DNA from: DATBHZ01 sp036557185
GTDB lineage: Bacteria; Actinomycetota; Acidimicrobiia; IMCC26256; JAENVU01
Reading direction: 5' to 3'
DNA length: 42,154 bases
Assembly (NCBI GenBank): GCA_036557185.1
Contig: DATBHZ010000116.1
Location: 1 to 42,154 of the forward strand
Of this stretch, positions 23,581-32,173 are shown piece by piece. The translations under genes and the position numbers were made by a program. Positions within the stretch are counted from its first letter, which is position 1, and the number at the start of each line of letters is the position of its first letter. Below the pieces are notes generated by a model. It was not told where the DNA came from. It saw nothing but the letters and a program-made list of their open reading frames with translations, and searched no databases.

Positions 23581-24719
23581 TACTTCTCTCCCAACAGGAA
23601 GTTCACGATCGTGTTCGCGTCCTCAGGCGTCATCTTCGGGAAGCCGTGCGGAGTGTTCTTGGTGAACGACGGCATCCCGGTGCAGGGAGCGCTCGGAACA
23701 AGGCACCTCTTCGACTCCATCGGCACGACCCCCGGAGCGTTCGTGATCCACCTGATGAGGTTCTCGTGGTTGAGCTTCTGCGTGCCGCCCGCGAACGTCG
23801 ACCGGCTCGCCAGGTGGACCAGGTTCGGAGCGTAGGCGTTGAGCGCCGCCTTGGTGTTCGCGGCGGGGTCGGACGAAGTGGGCGCGAAGATGTGGCAGCT
23901 GGTGCACCCGTACTTCGTCGAGGTCAGTTCCTTGACCTCGCCGGTCCACGGTTGCGCGGGACCCTGCTGCTGACCGGCCAGCCATTCCTTGAACTGGCTC
24001 ATCGGCTCCGCGATGACTCGGAACCTCATGTCGGCGTGCGCGAGGCCGCAGTACTCGGCGCACGTCCCCAGGAAGGTGCCGGGATGGTCGGCCTCGATGG
24101 TGTTGTGGTTCGTCCGTCCTGGGACGACGTCCTTCTTGCCGTTCAGCTCGGGGACCCAGAAGGAGTGGATGACGTTGTTGCTCTCCTCAGAGAGGTAGAC
24201 CGGCGTCTTGACGGGGATGTGCAGCTCCGTGCTCGTGACCACCGTGTTGCCCACCTTCGGGCCCACCAGCTTCTGCTTCCCCGGGTAGTTGAACTGCCAC
24301 CACCACTGCTTGCCGACGACCTCCACGTTGAGGACGTTCGGCCCGGTCGGCTTCTTCGCAAGCTCGAAGATCGTCGCGACCGTCGGGACGGCGACGACCA
24401 TGAGGATCACCAGCGGGACGATCGTCCAGCCGATCTCGAGGGGGGTGTTGCCGTGCACCTGCTTGGGATTGTCCGGCTTGCCCTCACGATGCCGGTACCG
24501 GATGGCCAGGTACACCGTCCCGCCGATGACCAGCACACCGATGACCACGGCGATCCAGAACACGACGGCAAACAGGTTGTCGATCTTGTGGGCTGCCGGC
24601 CCTGCCGGGTGCAGCGAGTTCTGCCCGTTGTTGTTGCTGCGACAGCCCGTGAGCACCGCGCCGAGACCGAGGGCGAGGGCGCACACCACAGCGCGCCTCG
24701 CAATTTTCGGATGCGACAT
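23580..24719 (-). CDS. ctaC: Cytochrome c oxidase subunit II fused to cytochrome c (caa3 type)
   Basis: A 379-residue lipoprotein subunit. The lipobox LTGC puts the lipid on C26. Two membrane helices (about 46-72 and 95-117) lead to the extracytoplasmic CuA domain with QWWWQFNYPG, H185, C220, E222, C224, H228 and M231. The C-terminal ~110 residues are a cytochrome c domain with the heme site C272-TS-C275-H276 and a likely axial M349 (CTGMPSF). The built-in cytochrome marks a caa3 oxidase. The ATG at 24719 is chosen over an upstream one because the signal peptide begins there and GGGAAGAGG precedes it. Confidence 0.97.
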   Translation of the reverse strand: MSHPKIARRAVVCALALGLGAVLTGCRSNNNGQNSLHPAGPAAHKIDNLFAVVFWIAVVIGVLVIGGTVYLAIRYRHREGKPDNPKQVHGNTPLEIGWTIVPLVILMVVAVPTVATIFELAKKPTGPNVLNVEVVGKQWWWQFNYPGKQKLVGPKVGNTVVTSTELHIPVKTPVYLSEESNNVIHSFWVPELNGKKDVVPGRTNHNTIEADHPGTFLGTCAEYCGLAHADMRFRVIAEPMSQFKEWLAGQQQGPAQPWTGEVKELTSTKYGCTSCHIFAPTSSDPAANTKAALNAYAPNLVHLASRSTFAGGTQKLNHENLIRWITNAPGVVPMESKRCLVPSAPCTGMPSFTKNTPHGFPKMTPEDANTIVNFLLGEK

Positions 24720-24754
24720 GCCCTCTTCCCTAGGAGCGGCCGACACGTGGGGCG

Positions 24755-24760
24755 ACTCTA
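24755..24760 (-). promoter_or_regulatory. Possible promoter of the oxidase operon
   Basis: TAGAGT on the minus strand with TTGCCG 19 bases further upstream, inside the 108-bp era-ctaC gap, leaves a leader of about 30 nt with a good ribosome site. Confidence 0.35.
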
Positions 24761-24827
24761 TCGCCGCCCGATTCGCGAGCGGCAACTCAGGAAGCGCCGA
24801 TTCGCACGCACGAAATGGGCGTGAGCA

Positions 24828-25772
24828 TCACAGTCCGAGGCGGTCCAGCGAGTGCGCCCGTCGCTGCCAGTCGGGGTCCACCTTGACGTGTGTTTCCAGG
24901 TAGACCCTGGCACCGAGCAGGGTCTCGAGCTCCTTGCGAGCCGAGGTCCCCGCGTCCCGGATCACGCGTCCGCCCTTGCCGATGACGATCCCCTTCTGCG
25001 ACTCGCGCTCGACGTGCACGACCGCACGGAAGCGCAAGAGCGGTGCCAGGCCCTCTGCGGCTTCCGGTGCGTCCGGCCCCGCGCGCTCGTCGTCCTCGTC
25101 CTCCATCTCCTCGGCCGTCACGGTGATCGAGTGCGGCAGCTCGTCCCTCGCCACGGCAAGCAGGCGCTCGCGGAGCAGCTCGGCGACGAGCACCGCTTCC
25201 GGCTGATCGGAGACGACCCCGGACGGGTAGTAGGCGGGGCCGGGCGGCAACGAGCGCTCGAGCTCCGTGAGGAGTGCATCGGTCCCGTCCCCCGTGCGCG
25301 CCGACACGGGGAAGTACGCCGCGAACTCGCCGAGCAGCTCGCTCGCCGAGGCCAGGCGCTCCGCGATCTGCGTGGGACCGGCGCGGTCGGTCTTGTTGAC
25401 GACGAGCAGGCGTGGCACACCGGCCTGTGCGGTCAAGCCTGCGATGAAGGTGTCGCCGGGGCCGATCGCGGCATCGGCCTCGATCATCAGGCAGACCACG
25501 TCGACCTCGCGCAGCGTCTGCACGGACCGCTCGTTGCACCGTTCGCCGAGCAGTGTCCGGGGCTTGTGGATGCCCGGCGTGTCCAGCAGCACCATCTGGG
25601 AGCCGGGGGTGGTGCGCACCCCGCGCACCTGGGTGCGCGTGGTCTGGGGCTTCGTCGAGACGATCGAGACCTTCTCTCCTACGAGCCGGTTGACGAGCGT
25701 CGACTTCCCGACGTTGGGCCGTCCGACGATGCTCACGAAGCCCGACCTGAAGTCGGGCGTCACCGCCGTCAT
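24828..25772 (-). CDS. era: GTPase Era
   Basis: A 314-residue Ras-like GTPase with a KH domain that binds the 3' end of 16S rRNA during 30S assembly. G motifs: GRPNVGKST (G1), the TT of KPQTTRTQV (G2), DTPG (G3), NKTD (G4) and SAR (G5). The C-terminal KH part has the GIVIGKGGRVIRDAGTSARKELE loop and ends WQRRAHSLDRLGL. An acidic insertion (EEMEDEDDERAGPDAPEAAE) splits the KH region and is longer than in E. coli. Its ATG overlaps the upstream CNNM-type gene stop as ATGA. A 7-bp hairpin lies in codons 5-11. Confidence 0.96.
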   Translation of the reverse strand: MTAVTPDFRSGFVSIVGRPNVGKSTLVNRLVGEKVSIVSTKPQTTRTQVRGVRTTPGSQMVLLDTPGIHKPRTLLGERCNERSVQTLREVDVVCLMIEADAAIGPGDTFIAGLTAQAGVPRLLVVNKTDRAGPTQIAERLASASELLGEFAAYFPVSARTGDGTDALLTELERSLPPGPAYYPSGVVSDQPEAVLVAELLRERLLAVARDELPHSITVTAEEMEDEDDERAGPDAPEAAEGLAPLLRFRAVVHVERESQKGIVIGKGGRVIRDAGTSARKELETLLGARVYLETHVKVDPDWQRRAHSLDRLGL

Positions 25773-27076
25773 GAGTCGGCGGCGACCTGACCGTCGTGAT
25801 CCTCGGCCCCGCGCGGCTCCGGTGGAGGGGGCACGTGCTCGATGACGACCGATTGGATGCGCTTCCCCTCGACGCGCTCGGTCCGGAACTCGAGGCCCTG
25901 GAAGCGGACGGTCTCGCCTGCCTCGGGCACATGGCCCAAGAGGTTGAAGACGAGCCCACCGACCGTGTCCCACTCCGTGTCGGGGAGCTCGATCCCGAGG
26001 GCGTCGCTCACGTCGTCGATCGGCGTGCGGCCGGGAGCGCGAATGCCGTTGCCGGGGAGAACTTCGAGGCCCGGCTCCTCGACGTCGTACTCGTCGGTGA
26101 TCTCACCAACGATCTCCTCGAGGAGGTCCTCGAGCGTCACCAGCCCCGCGGTGGCCCCGTACTCGTCGACGACGATCGCCATGTGGAACTTCTCGGTCTG
26201 CATCTCGCGCAGGAGCTCCGCGACGCGCTTCTGCTCGGGAACGAACTGCGCCTCGCGGACGGCAACGCGCACCGGTTGCCGGCCCGCGCCCTGCCGGGAC
26301 CGATCGACCAGGTCCTTGAGATACACCAGCCCGAGGATGTTGTCGCTGTTGTGCTCGAACACGGGGATGCGCGAGAACCCGCCGTCGATTGCCCGCTCGA
26401 TCGCCGCCTCGATGGACTCGTCGGCTTCGATGGCCACCATGTCCGGGCGCGGCAGCATGACCTCGCGGACGACCGTGTCGCCGAACTCGAAGATCGAGTG
26501 GATGAGCTTGCGCTCCTCGCTCTCGATCACCTCCTCCTCGGCAGCCACGTCCGCCATGGTGCGCAGGTCCTCCTCGGTGACGAACGGGCCCTGCTTCAAC
26601 CCCTTGCCCGGGAGCAACGTGTTCGCCAATCCGATCAACCCGCGCGAGAGGACTCGGAGCGGCGGGAAGTTGGTAATCGCCCAGAGGAACCCCGACAAGC
26701 GCAACGCCGCGCGGTCCGGGTTCTGGATCGCGTACGTCTTGGGGGCGACCTCTCCGATCACGAAGTAGACGACGATCTGCACGACCAAGCCGATGAAGAG
26801 ACCCGCGCTCCCGAAAGCCTGGTCGAGCAACGCGCCGAGCAGCGACGCGCTCGTGAGCTGTGCGACGAGCACGAGGAGCAGGAGCACGTTGAGCGTGCGC
26901 TCGGGACGCTCGAGCAGGATCGCCAGCCTGCCGGCACCCTTGTTGCCCTCCTCCTCGAGGGCGAGCGCGCGGATGCGGCTCATGCGGGTGAAGGCCGTCT
27001 CACCCATCGCGAACACGATGGACGCGAGGAACAGGACGACGATCGCGGCAACGATCAGCCAGTCACCGCCGTCCAC
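25769..27076 (-). CDS. CNNM/CorC-family membrane protein (HlyC/CorC type)
   Basis: A 435-residue protein with an N-terminal CNNM (DUF21) membrane domain of three to four helices (FAMGETAFTRMSRIRALALEEEGNKGA; VIGEVAPKTYA). A CBS pair (about 200-325; VMLPRPDMVAIEAD, YLKDLVDRSR, MAIVVDEYGATAGLVTLEDLLEEIVGEI) and a C-terminal CorC-HlyC domain (PIDDVSDALGIELP...TVGGLVFNLLGHVP) follow. Members handle magnesium or cobalt efflux; the old hemolysin name is historical. It sits between ybeY and era, a conserved order. The GTG start shares a base with the ybeY stop (TAGTG). Confidence 0.9.
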   Translation of the reverse strand: MDGGDWLIVAAIVVLFLASIVFAMGETAFTRMSRIRALALEEEGNKGAGRLAILLERPERTLNVLLLLVLVAQLTSASLLGALLDQAFGSAGLFIGLVVQIVVYFVIGEVAPKTYAIQNPDRAALRLSGFLWAITNFPPLRVLSRGLIGLANTLLPGKGLKQGPFVTEEDLRTMADVAAEEEVIESEERKLIHSIFEFGDTVVREVMLPRPDMVAIEADESIEAAIERAIDGGFSRIPVFEHNSDNILGLVYLKDLVDRSRQGAGRQPVRVAVREAQFVPEQKRVAELLREMQTEKFHMAIVVDEYGATAGLVTLEDLLEEIVGEITDEYDVEEPGLEVLPGNGIRAPGRTPIDDVSDALGIELPDTEWDTVGGLVFNLLGHVPEAGETVRFQGLEFRTERVEGKRIQSVVIEHVPPPPEPRGAEDHDGQVAADS

Positions 27077-27585
27077 TAGCCGTCTTCCATCTCACGGAAC
27101 TTTGCGAGCAGCTCGCGCTCCCGCCGTTGCATCGCGACCTCTTCGCGCGGGTCGGCGTGGTCGTACTCCAACAAGTGCAGCACTCCGTGCACCACCAGCA
27201 ATGCGATCTCGTCGTCGACCGCCGTCCCGTGCAACGGAGCCTGCTCCGAGGCGACGGACGGGCACACCACGACGTCGCCGATGATGGCCGGCGGCTCTTC
27301 GGCCTCGGACGGGGCGCCGGGTCCCCGACCTCCCTGATCGGGCTGGCGCCCGCCGACGACGAGGTCGTCGTCCATGGGGAACGCGAGGACGTCCGTGGGC
27401 CCGCTGTGCTGGAGGAACCGCTCGTTGAGGTCGGTGATCGCCTGGCGGTCCACGAAGATCAGCGAGAGCTCCCCGGTGCCGGGCGATCGCTCGCTCTCGA
27501 GCACCAGCCGAGCGAGCCGCATCCAACGCGCGAGGTCGACCTCCAGATCGGCCTGCTCGTTGAACGCCTCGACGTTCGCGTCCAT
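27076..27585 (-). CDS. ybeY: Endoribonuclease YbeY
   Basis: A 169-residue zinc-dependent RNase acting in 16S rRNA 3'-end maturation and ribosome quality control. The metal site HGVLHLLEYDH gives the H-x3-H-x5-H pattern, and DVLAFPMDDD is the usual family motif. A Gly/Pro-rich insertion (GGRQPDQGGRGPGAPSEAEE) before IIGDVVVCP makes it slightly longer than typical. It starts 16 bases after the phoH stop, in the conserved phoH-ybeY-era cluster. Confidence 0.95.
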   Translation of the reverse strand: MDANVEAFNEQADLEVDLARWMRLARLVLESERSPGTGELSLIFVDRQAITDLNERFLQHSGPTDVLAFPMDDDLVVGGRQPDQGGRGPGAPSEAEEPPAIIGDVVVCPSVASEQAPLHGTAVDDEIALLVVHGVLHLLEYDHADPREEVAMQRRERELLAKFREMEDG

Positions 27586-27601
27586 CAGGTGACGAACGCG
27601 T

Positions 27602-28558
27602 TCATTGGTCCGAGCGACCGTACGCGTCCACGATGTCCTGCACGATGCGGTGGCGCACGACGTCGCGCGATCCGAGGTCGACGAACGCGAGCCCGTCGAT
27701 GCCTTCGAGCACCTCCCGCACCGCCAGCAGCCCGGAGCGCGCCCGGCTCTCGGGAAGATCGATCTGGGTCACGTCGCCCGTGACGACGACCTTCGAGTCG
27801 AATCCCAGACGCGTCAGGAACATCTTCATCTGCTCGGGCGTGGTGTTCTGCGCCTCGTCGAGGATGATGAACGAGCCGTTGAGCGTCCGACCGCGCATGA
27901 ACGCCAACGGCGCGACCTCGATGACGCCTCGCTCCATGAGGCGTGCGACTGCGTCGGGGTCGAGCATGTCGTACAGCGCGTCGTAGAGCGGCCGGAGGTA
28001 CGGGTCGACCTTCGCGAGCATGTCGCCGGGCAGGAAGCCGAGCCGCTCACCGGCTTCGACGGCAGGCCGCGTGAGGATGATGCGGTGCACCTCCTTGGCC
28101 TGCAGCGCCTGCACCGCGAGCGCGACGGCGAGATAGCTCTTGCCCGTACCGGCAGGACCGATTCCGAACGTGATCGTGTTGTTGCGGACGGCATCGACGT
28201 ACCGCTTCTGACCCGCCGTCTTGGGTCGGACCGTCTTGCGCCCGCGGACGACCTCGGTCGCGAGGACGGCGCTCGGCTTCTGATCGGCCTTCAGCATCTC
28301 GATGCTGCGACCCACGCCCTCACGATCGAGCGTCTGCCCGCTCTCGAGCAGGACCACGAGCTCCTCGAACAGGCGGCCCACACGGTCGGCGTCCTCCGGC
28401 ACACCCGTGACCGTGATCTCGTTCCCACGGACGTGGATGTGCACGGGAAACGCCGACTCGATCACGCGGAGCAGCTCGTCGCGCTCACCCAGGAGGCCGA
28501 CCATGAGGTGGTTGCCGGGGATGAGGATCTTGACCTGGGCAGGCGACGAGGCAGTCAC
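27602..28558 (-). CDS. phoH: PhoH-like ATPase
   Basis: A 318-residue P-loop NTPase. Walker A is GIGPAGTGKSYLAV, Walker B is GSFIILDEAQNTTPEQMKMFLTRLG, and a sensor-like motif is VVTGDVTQIDLP. The N-terminal ~100 residues look like a KH-type RNA-binding region (IHVRGNEITVTG). The order with ybeY supports a role in RNA metabolism. The start is a GTG with TACCCT 10 nt upstream and no ribosome site. Confidence 0.94.
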   Translation of the reverse strand: MTASSPAQVKILIPGNHLMVGLLGERDELLRVIESAFPVHIHVRGNEITVTGVPEDADRVGRLFEELVVLLESGQTLDREGVGRSIEMLKADQKPSAVLATEVVRGRKTVRPKTAGQKRYVDAVRNNTITFGIGPAGTGKSYLAVALAVQALQAKEVHRIILTRPAVEAGERLGFLPGDMLAKVDPYLRPLYDALYDMLDPDAVARLMERGVIEVAPLAFMRGRTLNGSFIILDEAQNTTPEQMKMFLTRLGFDSKVVVTGDVTQIDLPESRARSGLLAVREVLEGIDGLAFVDLGSRDVVRHRIVQDIVDAYGRSDQ

Positions 28559-28568
28559 GTCGCCTGTC

Positions 28569-28585
28569 AGGGTAGCCCCGGGGCT
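28569..28585 (-). promoter_or_regulatory. -10 box and 12-bp palindrome before phoH
   Basis: AGCCCCGGGGCT (28574-28585) is a perfect palindrome just after the bldD-like stop. It shares one base with TACCCT (28574-28569), which lies 10 nt before the phoH GTG. It could be a terminator for the upstream gene, an operator for phoH, or both. Confidence 0.35.
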
Positions 28586-28596
28586 CGAACGGTGGC

Positions 28597-29091
28597 TCAG
28601 CCGGTGTTGGCGGACGCGTCGCTCCCTGCGCGCAATCCGAGCTCGTCGAGACGCAGGCCGAGCTCCTCGGGACGACGCCCGAGGACGGCAGCGAGCACGC
28701 GGAGGTCTTCACGCCGGATGGTGAGCAGGCGTCCGTTGAAGTCCTGGCGTTGCAGCTGGATCGTCGCCACGTACCGGGAGAGCACGGCCGCCTCCGGCTC
28801 GTCGAGCGCGTGGAGCCGCACGAGGTCGATGGTGAAGCCGGCCTCGAGCTCTCCGTCGGTGAGATTGATCTCGAGCTCCGCGTCGCGCGGCAACAGCTGA
28901 TCGGCAGGTACCTCGTAGATCTCCGCGAGACGGAGCAGCCGCGGTACCGAGATCGCGCGTTCACCGCGTTCGTACGCGCCGAGCACCGATGCTTTGAACT
29001 CGAGATCGGAGCGCGCCTCGACGTCGTGGAGCGACAACCCCTTTTGACGGCGGATTGCCCGCAGTCGCTCCCCCACGTGCGCACCTATCAT
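28597..29091 (-). CDS. bldD: BldD-family transcription regulator with c-di-GMP signature
   Basis: A 164-residue regulator. Residues 5-67 are an Xre-type helix-turn-helix (VGERLRAIRRQKGLSLHDVE...VLGAYERGERAISVPRLLRLAEIYEVP). The C-terminal domain has RYVATIQLQRQDFNGRLLTI then RREDLRVLA. R115-x-D117, eight residues, then R126-x-x-D129 fits the RxD-x8-RxxD motif by which Streptomyces BldD binds c-di-GMP. The ATG at 29091 matches the family N-terminus; a start at 29178 would overlap rsmE. TATTCT stands 36 nt upstream. Its targets here are unknown. Confidence 0.88.
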   Translation of the reverse strand: MIGAHVGERLRAIRRQKGLSLHDVEARSDLEFKASVLGAYERGERAISVPRLLRLAEIYEVPADQLLPRDAELEINLTDGELEAGFTIDLVRLHALDEPEAAVLSRYVATIQLQRQDFNGRLLTIRREDLRVLAAVLGRRPEELGLRLDELGLRAGSDASANTG

Positions 29092-29127
29092 GACCGCCCC
29101 CGCTGTTGGCCGCGCCCCGGACGGCGG

Positions 29128-29133
29128 AGAATA
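29128..29133 (-). promoter_or_regulatory. Probable -10 box of the bldD-like gene
   Basis: TATTCT on the minus strand lies in the short gap after rsmE, with a weak TCGACA about 19 bases upstream as a possible -35. It leaves a leader of roughly 30 nt. Confidence 0.4.
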
Positions 29134-29167
29134 TCCCACGTCCTGCCACAAATGTCGACCATCCGCG

Positions 29168-29902
29168 TCAGTGAGCACGGTAGCTGCTCAGTGCTGCTGC
29201 GACTGCGACCGGGGCGGTCACCGATCGCAGGACGTGCGGTCCGACGGCCAACAGCGAGATCGCACCCAACGCGTCGATCTCCCCGCGTTCGAGCCCACCT
29301 TCGGGTCCGACCACCACGATCCACTCACCCCCGCGAGGCTTCGCCAGTGTGTCGGCGGGACACCCTAGGCGGTCCGCGACGACGAGGCCCGATCTCCCCG
29401 CGAGCGCGCGCACGTCGATGAAACGCGCGACCTCGGGAATGCGCGCGCGACGCGCCTGCGCGGCCGCCTCGCGCGCAACGCGCTGCAAACGTGCGTGCGC
29501 GCGCTCCGCGCGGTCCCCCTCCCAGCGCACGACCGACCGTGCGGTGCCGATCGGCACGATCCGCTCTACTCCCAGCTCCACGAGCTGGTGCACCACGGTC
29601 GAGGCATGGTCCGCCTTCGCAGGTGCGAAGGCGATGGTCACTGAGGGTGACAAAACCGGCTCGACGAGCACGGGCCCCTCCGCACGCAAGTCGACAGTCG
29701 CTCCTTCGACCGCAACCACCTCGCACGTGCGCCAATGGCCCTTCCCATCGGCGACCACCACCGTTTCCATGGGCTGGACGCGGCGGGCACGCGCCAGGTG
29801 ATGCCCGTCCTCGCCGCTGATCTCGTGACGCTCGGCTTCGAGCGCTTGCGAGGTGAAGACGAGCGCGCTCGCGTCCGCCTCGGCGGCGAACCTCTCGCTC
29901 AA
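29168..29902 (-). CDS. rsmE: 16S rRNA (uracil-1498-N3)-methyltransferase RsmE
   Basis: A 244-residue SPOUT methyltransferase modifying U1498 of 16S rRNA. An N-terminal PUA-like part (SGEDGHHLARARRVQPMETVVVADGKG) leads to the knotted domain with ERIVPIGTARSVVRWEG, the SAM loop VVVGPEGGLERGEIDAL and the C-terminal VGPHVLRSVTAPVAVAAAL. The usual LR[TA]ETA motif reads LRSVTA here, a mild deviation. The TTG start overlaps the dnaJ stop (TTGA), so it is translationally coupled to dnaJ, the arrangement seen in many bacteria. Confidence 0.94.
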   Translation of the reverse strand: MSERFAAEADASALVFTSQALEAERHEISGEDGHHLARARRVQPMETVVVADGKGHWRTCEVVAVEGATVDLRAEGPVLVEPVLSPSVTIAFAPAKADHASTVVHQLVELGVERIVPIGTARSVVRWEGDRAERAHARLQRVAREAAAQARRARIPEVARFIDVRALAGRSGLVVADRLGCPADTLAKPRGGEWIVVVGPEGGLERGEIDALGAISLLAVGPHVLRSVTAPVAVAAALSSYRAH

Positions 29903-31002
29903 CGCTCGCCGAACGCGGACCGGAGACGAGAGAAGCGACGCGACTCGTGCGGCTGGGCGACCTCCTCGCCCCTGAGCTCGGCGAACTGCTCGAGCAGCTC
30001 GCGCTCCTCGTCGCTCAGCTTGCGTGGCACGTCCACGTCGACGTGCACGAGGAGATCGCCGCGACCGCGGCCCTGTAACACCGGCACTCCGCGACCACCC
30101 AGCTTGAACACGTGACCGGGTTGCGTGCCGGGAGGGATGTCGAACGATTCGGGCTCCTCGAGCGTCGGAACCTCGATGGTTGCGCCGAGCACCGCCTGCG
30201 TCAGGGCGATCCGGCGCCTGTGCACGAGATCGAAGCCGTGACGCTCCAACGTGGGGTGCGGGCGCACGCGGACGTTGACGTACAGATCCCCCGGCACACC
30301 GTTGCGCGGCGCCGCAGGCCCGCGGCCGGTGAGACGCAGCCGTTGTGCGTCGTCGATCCCGGCCGGGATCTCCACCTCGATGCGTTGCGATGCCCGGACG
30401 CGGCCTGTTCCGCTACACGCGCTGCAGGGATTGGGGATCGTCTGGCCCGTCGCGTCGCACGTCGGGCACGGCGCAGCGGTCACGAGCTGTCCGAGGATCG
30501 ATCGCCGGACCTGGCGCACCTCGCCCGTTCCTTCGCAGGTCGCGCAGCGCGCCGGATGGGTGCCCGGCTCACACCCGCTCCCTTCGCAGCGCTCGCACGT
30601 TGCCGGAAGGGATGCGTCGATCGTGGTGGTCAGGCCGAATGCCGCTTCGACCAGGTCGAGCTCGACCAGGACCTCGGCGTCGCTGGCTCGCTGCGGACCG
30701 CCCCCGCCTCCGCCGAAGCCGGATTGGAAGAACGCATCGAAGAGGTCACCGAAGCCGAAGCCCTGCCCGCCCGTGCCGCCGGTCGGTCCGTCGGTGCCGA
30801 ACATGTCGTACCGGCGGCGTCGCTCCGAGTCCCGCAAGGTCTCGTAGGCGGTCGTGACGAGCTTGAAGCGCTCCTCGGCTTCGCCGTCGCCCGGTTTCGC
30901 GTCCGGATGGAGCTCGCGGGCGAGCCTGCGGTAGGCCCGCTTGATCTCGTCTGCCGAAGCGTTGCGCTCGACACCGAGCAACGCGTAGTAGTCGGCGCTC
31001 AT
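29899..31002 (-). CDS. dnaJ: Chaperone DnaJ
   Basis: A 367-residue type I Hsp40 co-chaperone of DnaK. The J-domain (1-68) keeps HPD (ARELHPDAKPG). A Gly-rich linker, then four zinc-finger repeats (CERCEGSG, CATCEGTG, CPTCDATG, CSACSGTG) and the C-terminal substrate domains follow. The ATG at 31002 is chosen because the J-domain begins there and GGAGCGGGAG precedes it. The stop of a small upstream frame overlaps it as ATGA. It lies downstream of hrcA, and the CIRCE site before hrcA probably heat-regulates the pair. Confidence 0.96.
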   Translation of the reverse strand: MSADYYALLGVERNASADEIKRAYRRLARELHPDAKPGDGEAEERFKLVTTAYETLRDSERRRRYDMFGTDGPTGGTGGQGFGFGDLFDAFFQSGFGGGGGGPQRASDAEVLVELDLVEAAFGLTTTIDASLPATCERCEGSGCEPGTHPARCATCEGTGEVRQVRRSILGQLVTAAPCPTCDATGQTIPNPCSACSGTGRVRASQRIEVEIPAGIDDAQRLRLTGRGPAAPRNGVPGDLYVNVRVRPHPTLERHGFDLVHRRRIALTQAVLGATIEVPTLEEPESFDIPPGTQPGHVFKLGGRGVPVLQGRGRGDLLVHVDVDVPRKLSDEERELLEQFAELRGEEVAQPHESRRFSRLRSAFGER

Positions 31003-31088
31003 CTCTCCCGCTCCTGGCCCTGCGGGCCGGGCCGCTCGGGCCACGCTCCCTGCTCGGCGGGATACCCGCCTCGCTGACGCTCGCTCAT
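30999..31088 (-). repeat. 90-bp structured repeat/mini-ORF, copy A, before dnaJ
   Basis: This fills the hrcA-dnaJ gap. It can be read as a 29-residue frame (MSERQRGGYPAEQGAWPERP...) whose stop overlaps the dnaJ start as ATGA. It matches copy B before holA at about 91% with no gaps. Two hairpins are seen: GGCGGG-TAT-CCCGCC (31070-31056) and GGCCC-GCA-GGGCC (31028-31016), followed by the GGAGCGGGAG ribosome site. Most differences from copy B change the amino acid, so a nucleic acid function is likelier than a conserved peptide. Confidence 0.75.
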
Positions 31089-31092
31089 CCCG

Positions 31093-32118
31093 TCATGCTC
31101 GCAGCAGCCGCCCGAGCTGCTGGGAGACGGCCGCCACCGCCGCGAGGGCCTGCTGGTAGTCCATCCGGGTGGGCCCGAGCACGCCGACGGTCCCGGCGAC
31201 CTGACCCTCGACGTTGTACGGCGCCAGCACCAAGGAGCAGTCGCGCAGCGCGTCGACGTCGTTCTCCTCCCCAATGCTCACCGTGACGCCGTGCTCCAAG
31301 AGATCGCGCACGAGGGCCACGACGACCACCTGCTCCTCGAGCAGCTGGAGCAGCCGAGCCGCGGTCTGCGCGGTCGCGAACGCCTCGTGCTCCGCCGCGA
31401 GGCGGCTCGCACCACCCACATAGAGCGGTTCCGAGGCCGCGGCGCCGCGACGCGCGAGCAAGCCGAGCGTCTCCTCCGCGACACGGTCGACCCTGGGCAC
31501 GCCCGTCGGCGCGAGGGTCACGCGCCCGGCGGTCGCGAGCGTGGCGTTGTGCAGGGCGGTGTCGAGCACCTTTGTCGCGTGCTGGAGGTGCTGCTCGGCG
31601 ATGGGCTCCTCGAGCGTCAGCGTCTCCTTCTCGATCACGCCGTTCGCCAGGACGACCACGACCATCACGAGGGTCGGTTGGAGGGAGACGAGCTGGAGGC
31701 TGCGGACCTTGGCGGCGTCGGACTGCGGGCCGACGATCACCGCGGCGTGGCTGGTGATCCGGGCCAGGAGCTGACTCGTCTCGTGGAGGAGGTCGCCCAG
31801 CGCGTCGTTGGTGGAGGTGAAGAACTCGAGCACCGCGCGGCGCTGGCCGACCGGGAGCGTCTCGGCGCTGGTGAAGTGGTCGACGAAGTACCGGTAGCCC
31901 TGATCGGTGGGGATCCGGCCCGCCGAGGTGTGCGGCTGCACGATGTAGCCGTCGCGCTCGAGCTGCGTCATGTCGTTGCGCACCGTCGCGCTCGAGACCC
32001 CGAGCGCGGAGGACCGTGCGACCGTCTGGGAAGCGACGGGTTGCGCGCTGACGACGTACTCCTCGACGATCGCCCGGAGCACTGCCGCACGGCGGTCGGC
32101 CGGGTCCATCGCGCTCAT
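31093..32118 (-). CDS. hrcA: Heat-inducible transcription repressor HrcA
   Basis: A 341-residue repressor that binds CIRCE operators and is tuned by GroEL in other bacteria. The N-terminal winged helix contains YVVSAQPVASQTVARSSALGVSSATVRNDMTQLERDGYIVQPHTSAGRIPTDQGYR, the family hallmark. A GAF-like effector domain and the C-terminal GTVGVLGPTRMDYQQALAAVAAVS follow. The ATG at 32118 has GGAGG about nine bases upstream. A CIRCE element lies 56-82 bases before it, so autoregulation is likely. Confidence 0.96.
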   Translation of the reverse strand: MSAMDPADRRAAVLRAIVEEYVVSAQPVASQTVARSSALGVSSATVRNDMTQLERDGYIVQPHTSAGRIPTDQGYRYFVDHFTSAETLPVGQRRAVLEFFTSTNDALGDLLHETSQLLARITSHAAVIVGPQSDAAKVRSLQLVSLQPTLVMVVVVLANGVIEKETLTLEEPIAEQHLQHATKVLDTALHNATLATAGRVTLAPTGVPRVDRVAEETLGLLARRGAAASEPLYVGGASRLAAEHEAFATAQTAARLLQLLEEQVVVVALVRDLLEHGVTVSIGEENDVDALRDCSLVLAPYNVEGQVAGTVGVLGPTRMDYQQALAAVAAVSQQLGRLLRA

Positions 32119-32173
32119 CTCCGGCTCACCTCCGGGGCTCCATCTGCGCCGGTTTCGAGGGCTCGGGCGCCTG

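Noticed and set aside
25740..25758. 7-bp hairpin in the first codons of era as a translational switch
   Set aside because: It lies within conserved coding sequence and high-GC DNA makes such stems common; no second feature supports regulation.
27076..27076. Frameshifts suspected at the many one- to four-base gene overlaps
   Set aside because: TAGTG, TGATG and ATGA junctions are normal translational coupling and each neighbouring product is full length.
30999..31088. Calling the 29-codon frame before dnaJ a conserved peptide gene
   Set aside because: Differences from the second copy are mostly amino acid changing and preserve RNA pairing, so it is listed as a repeat.
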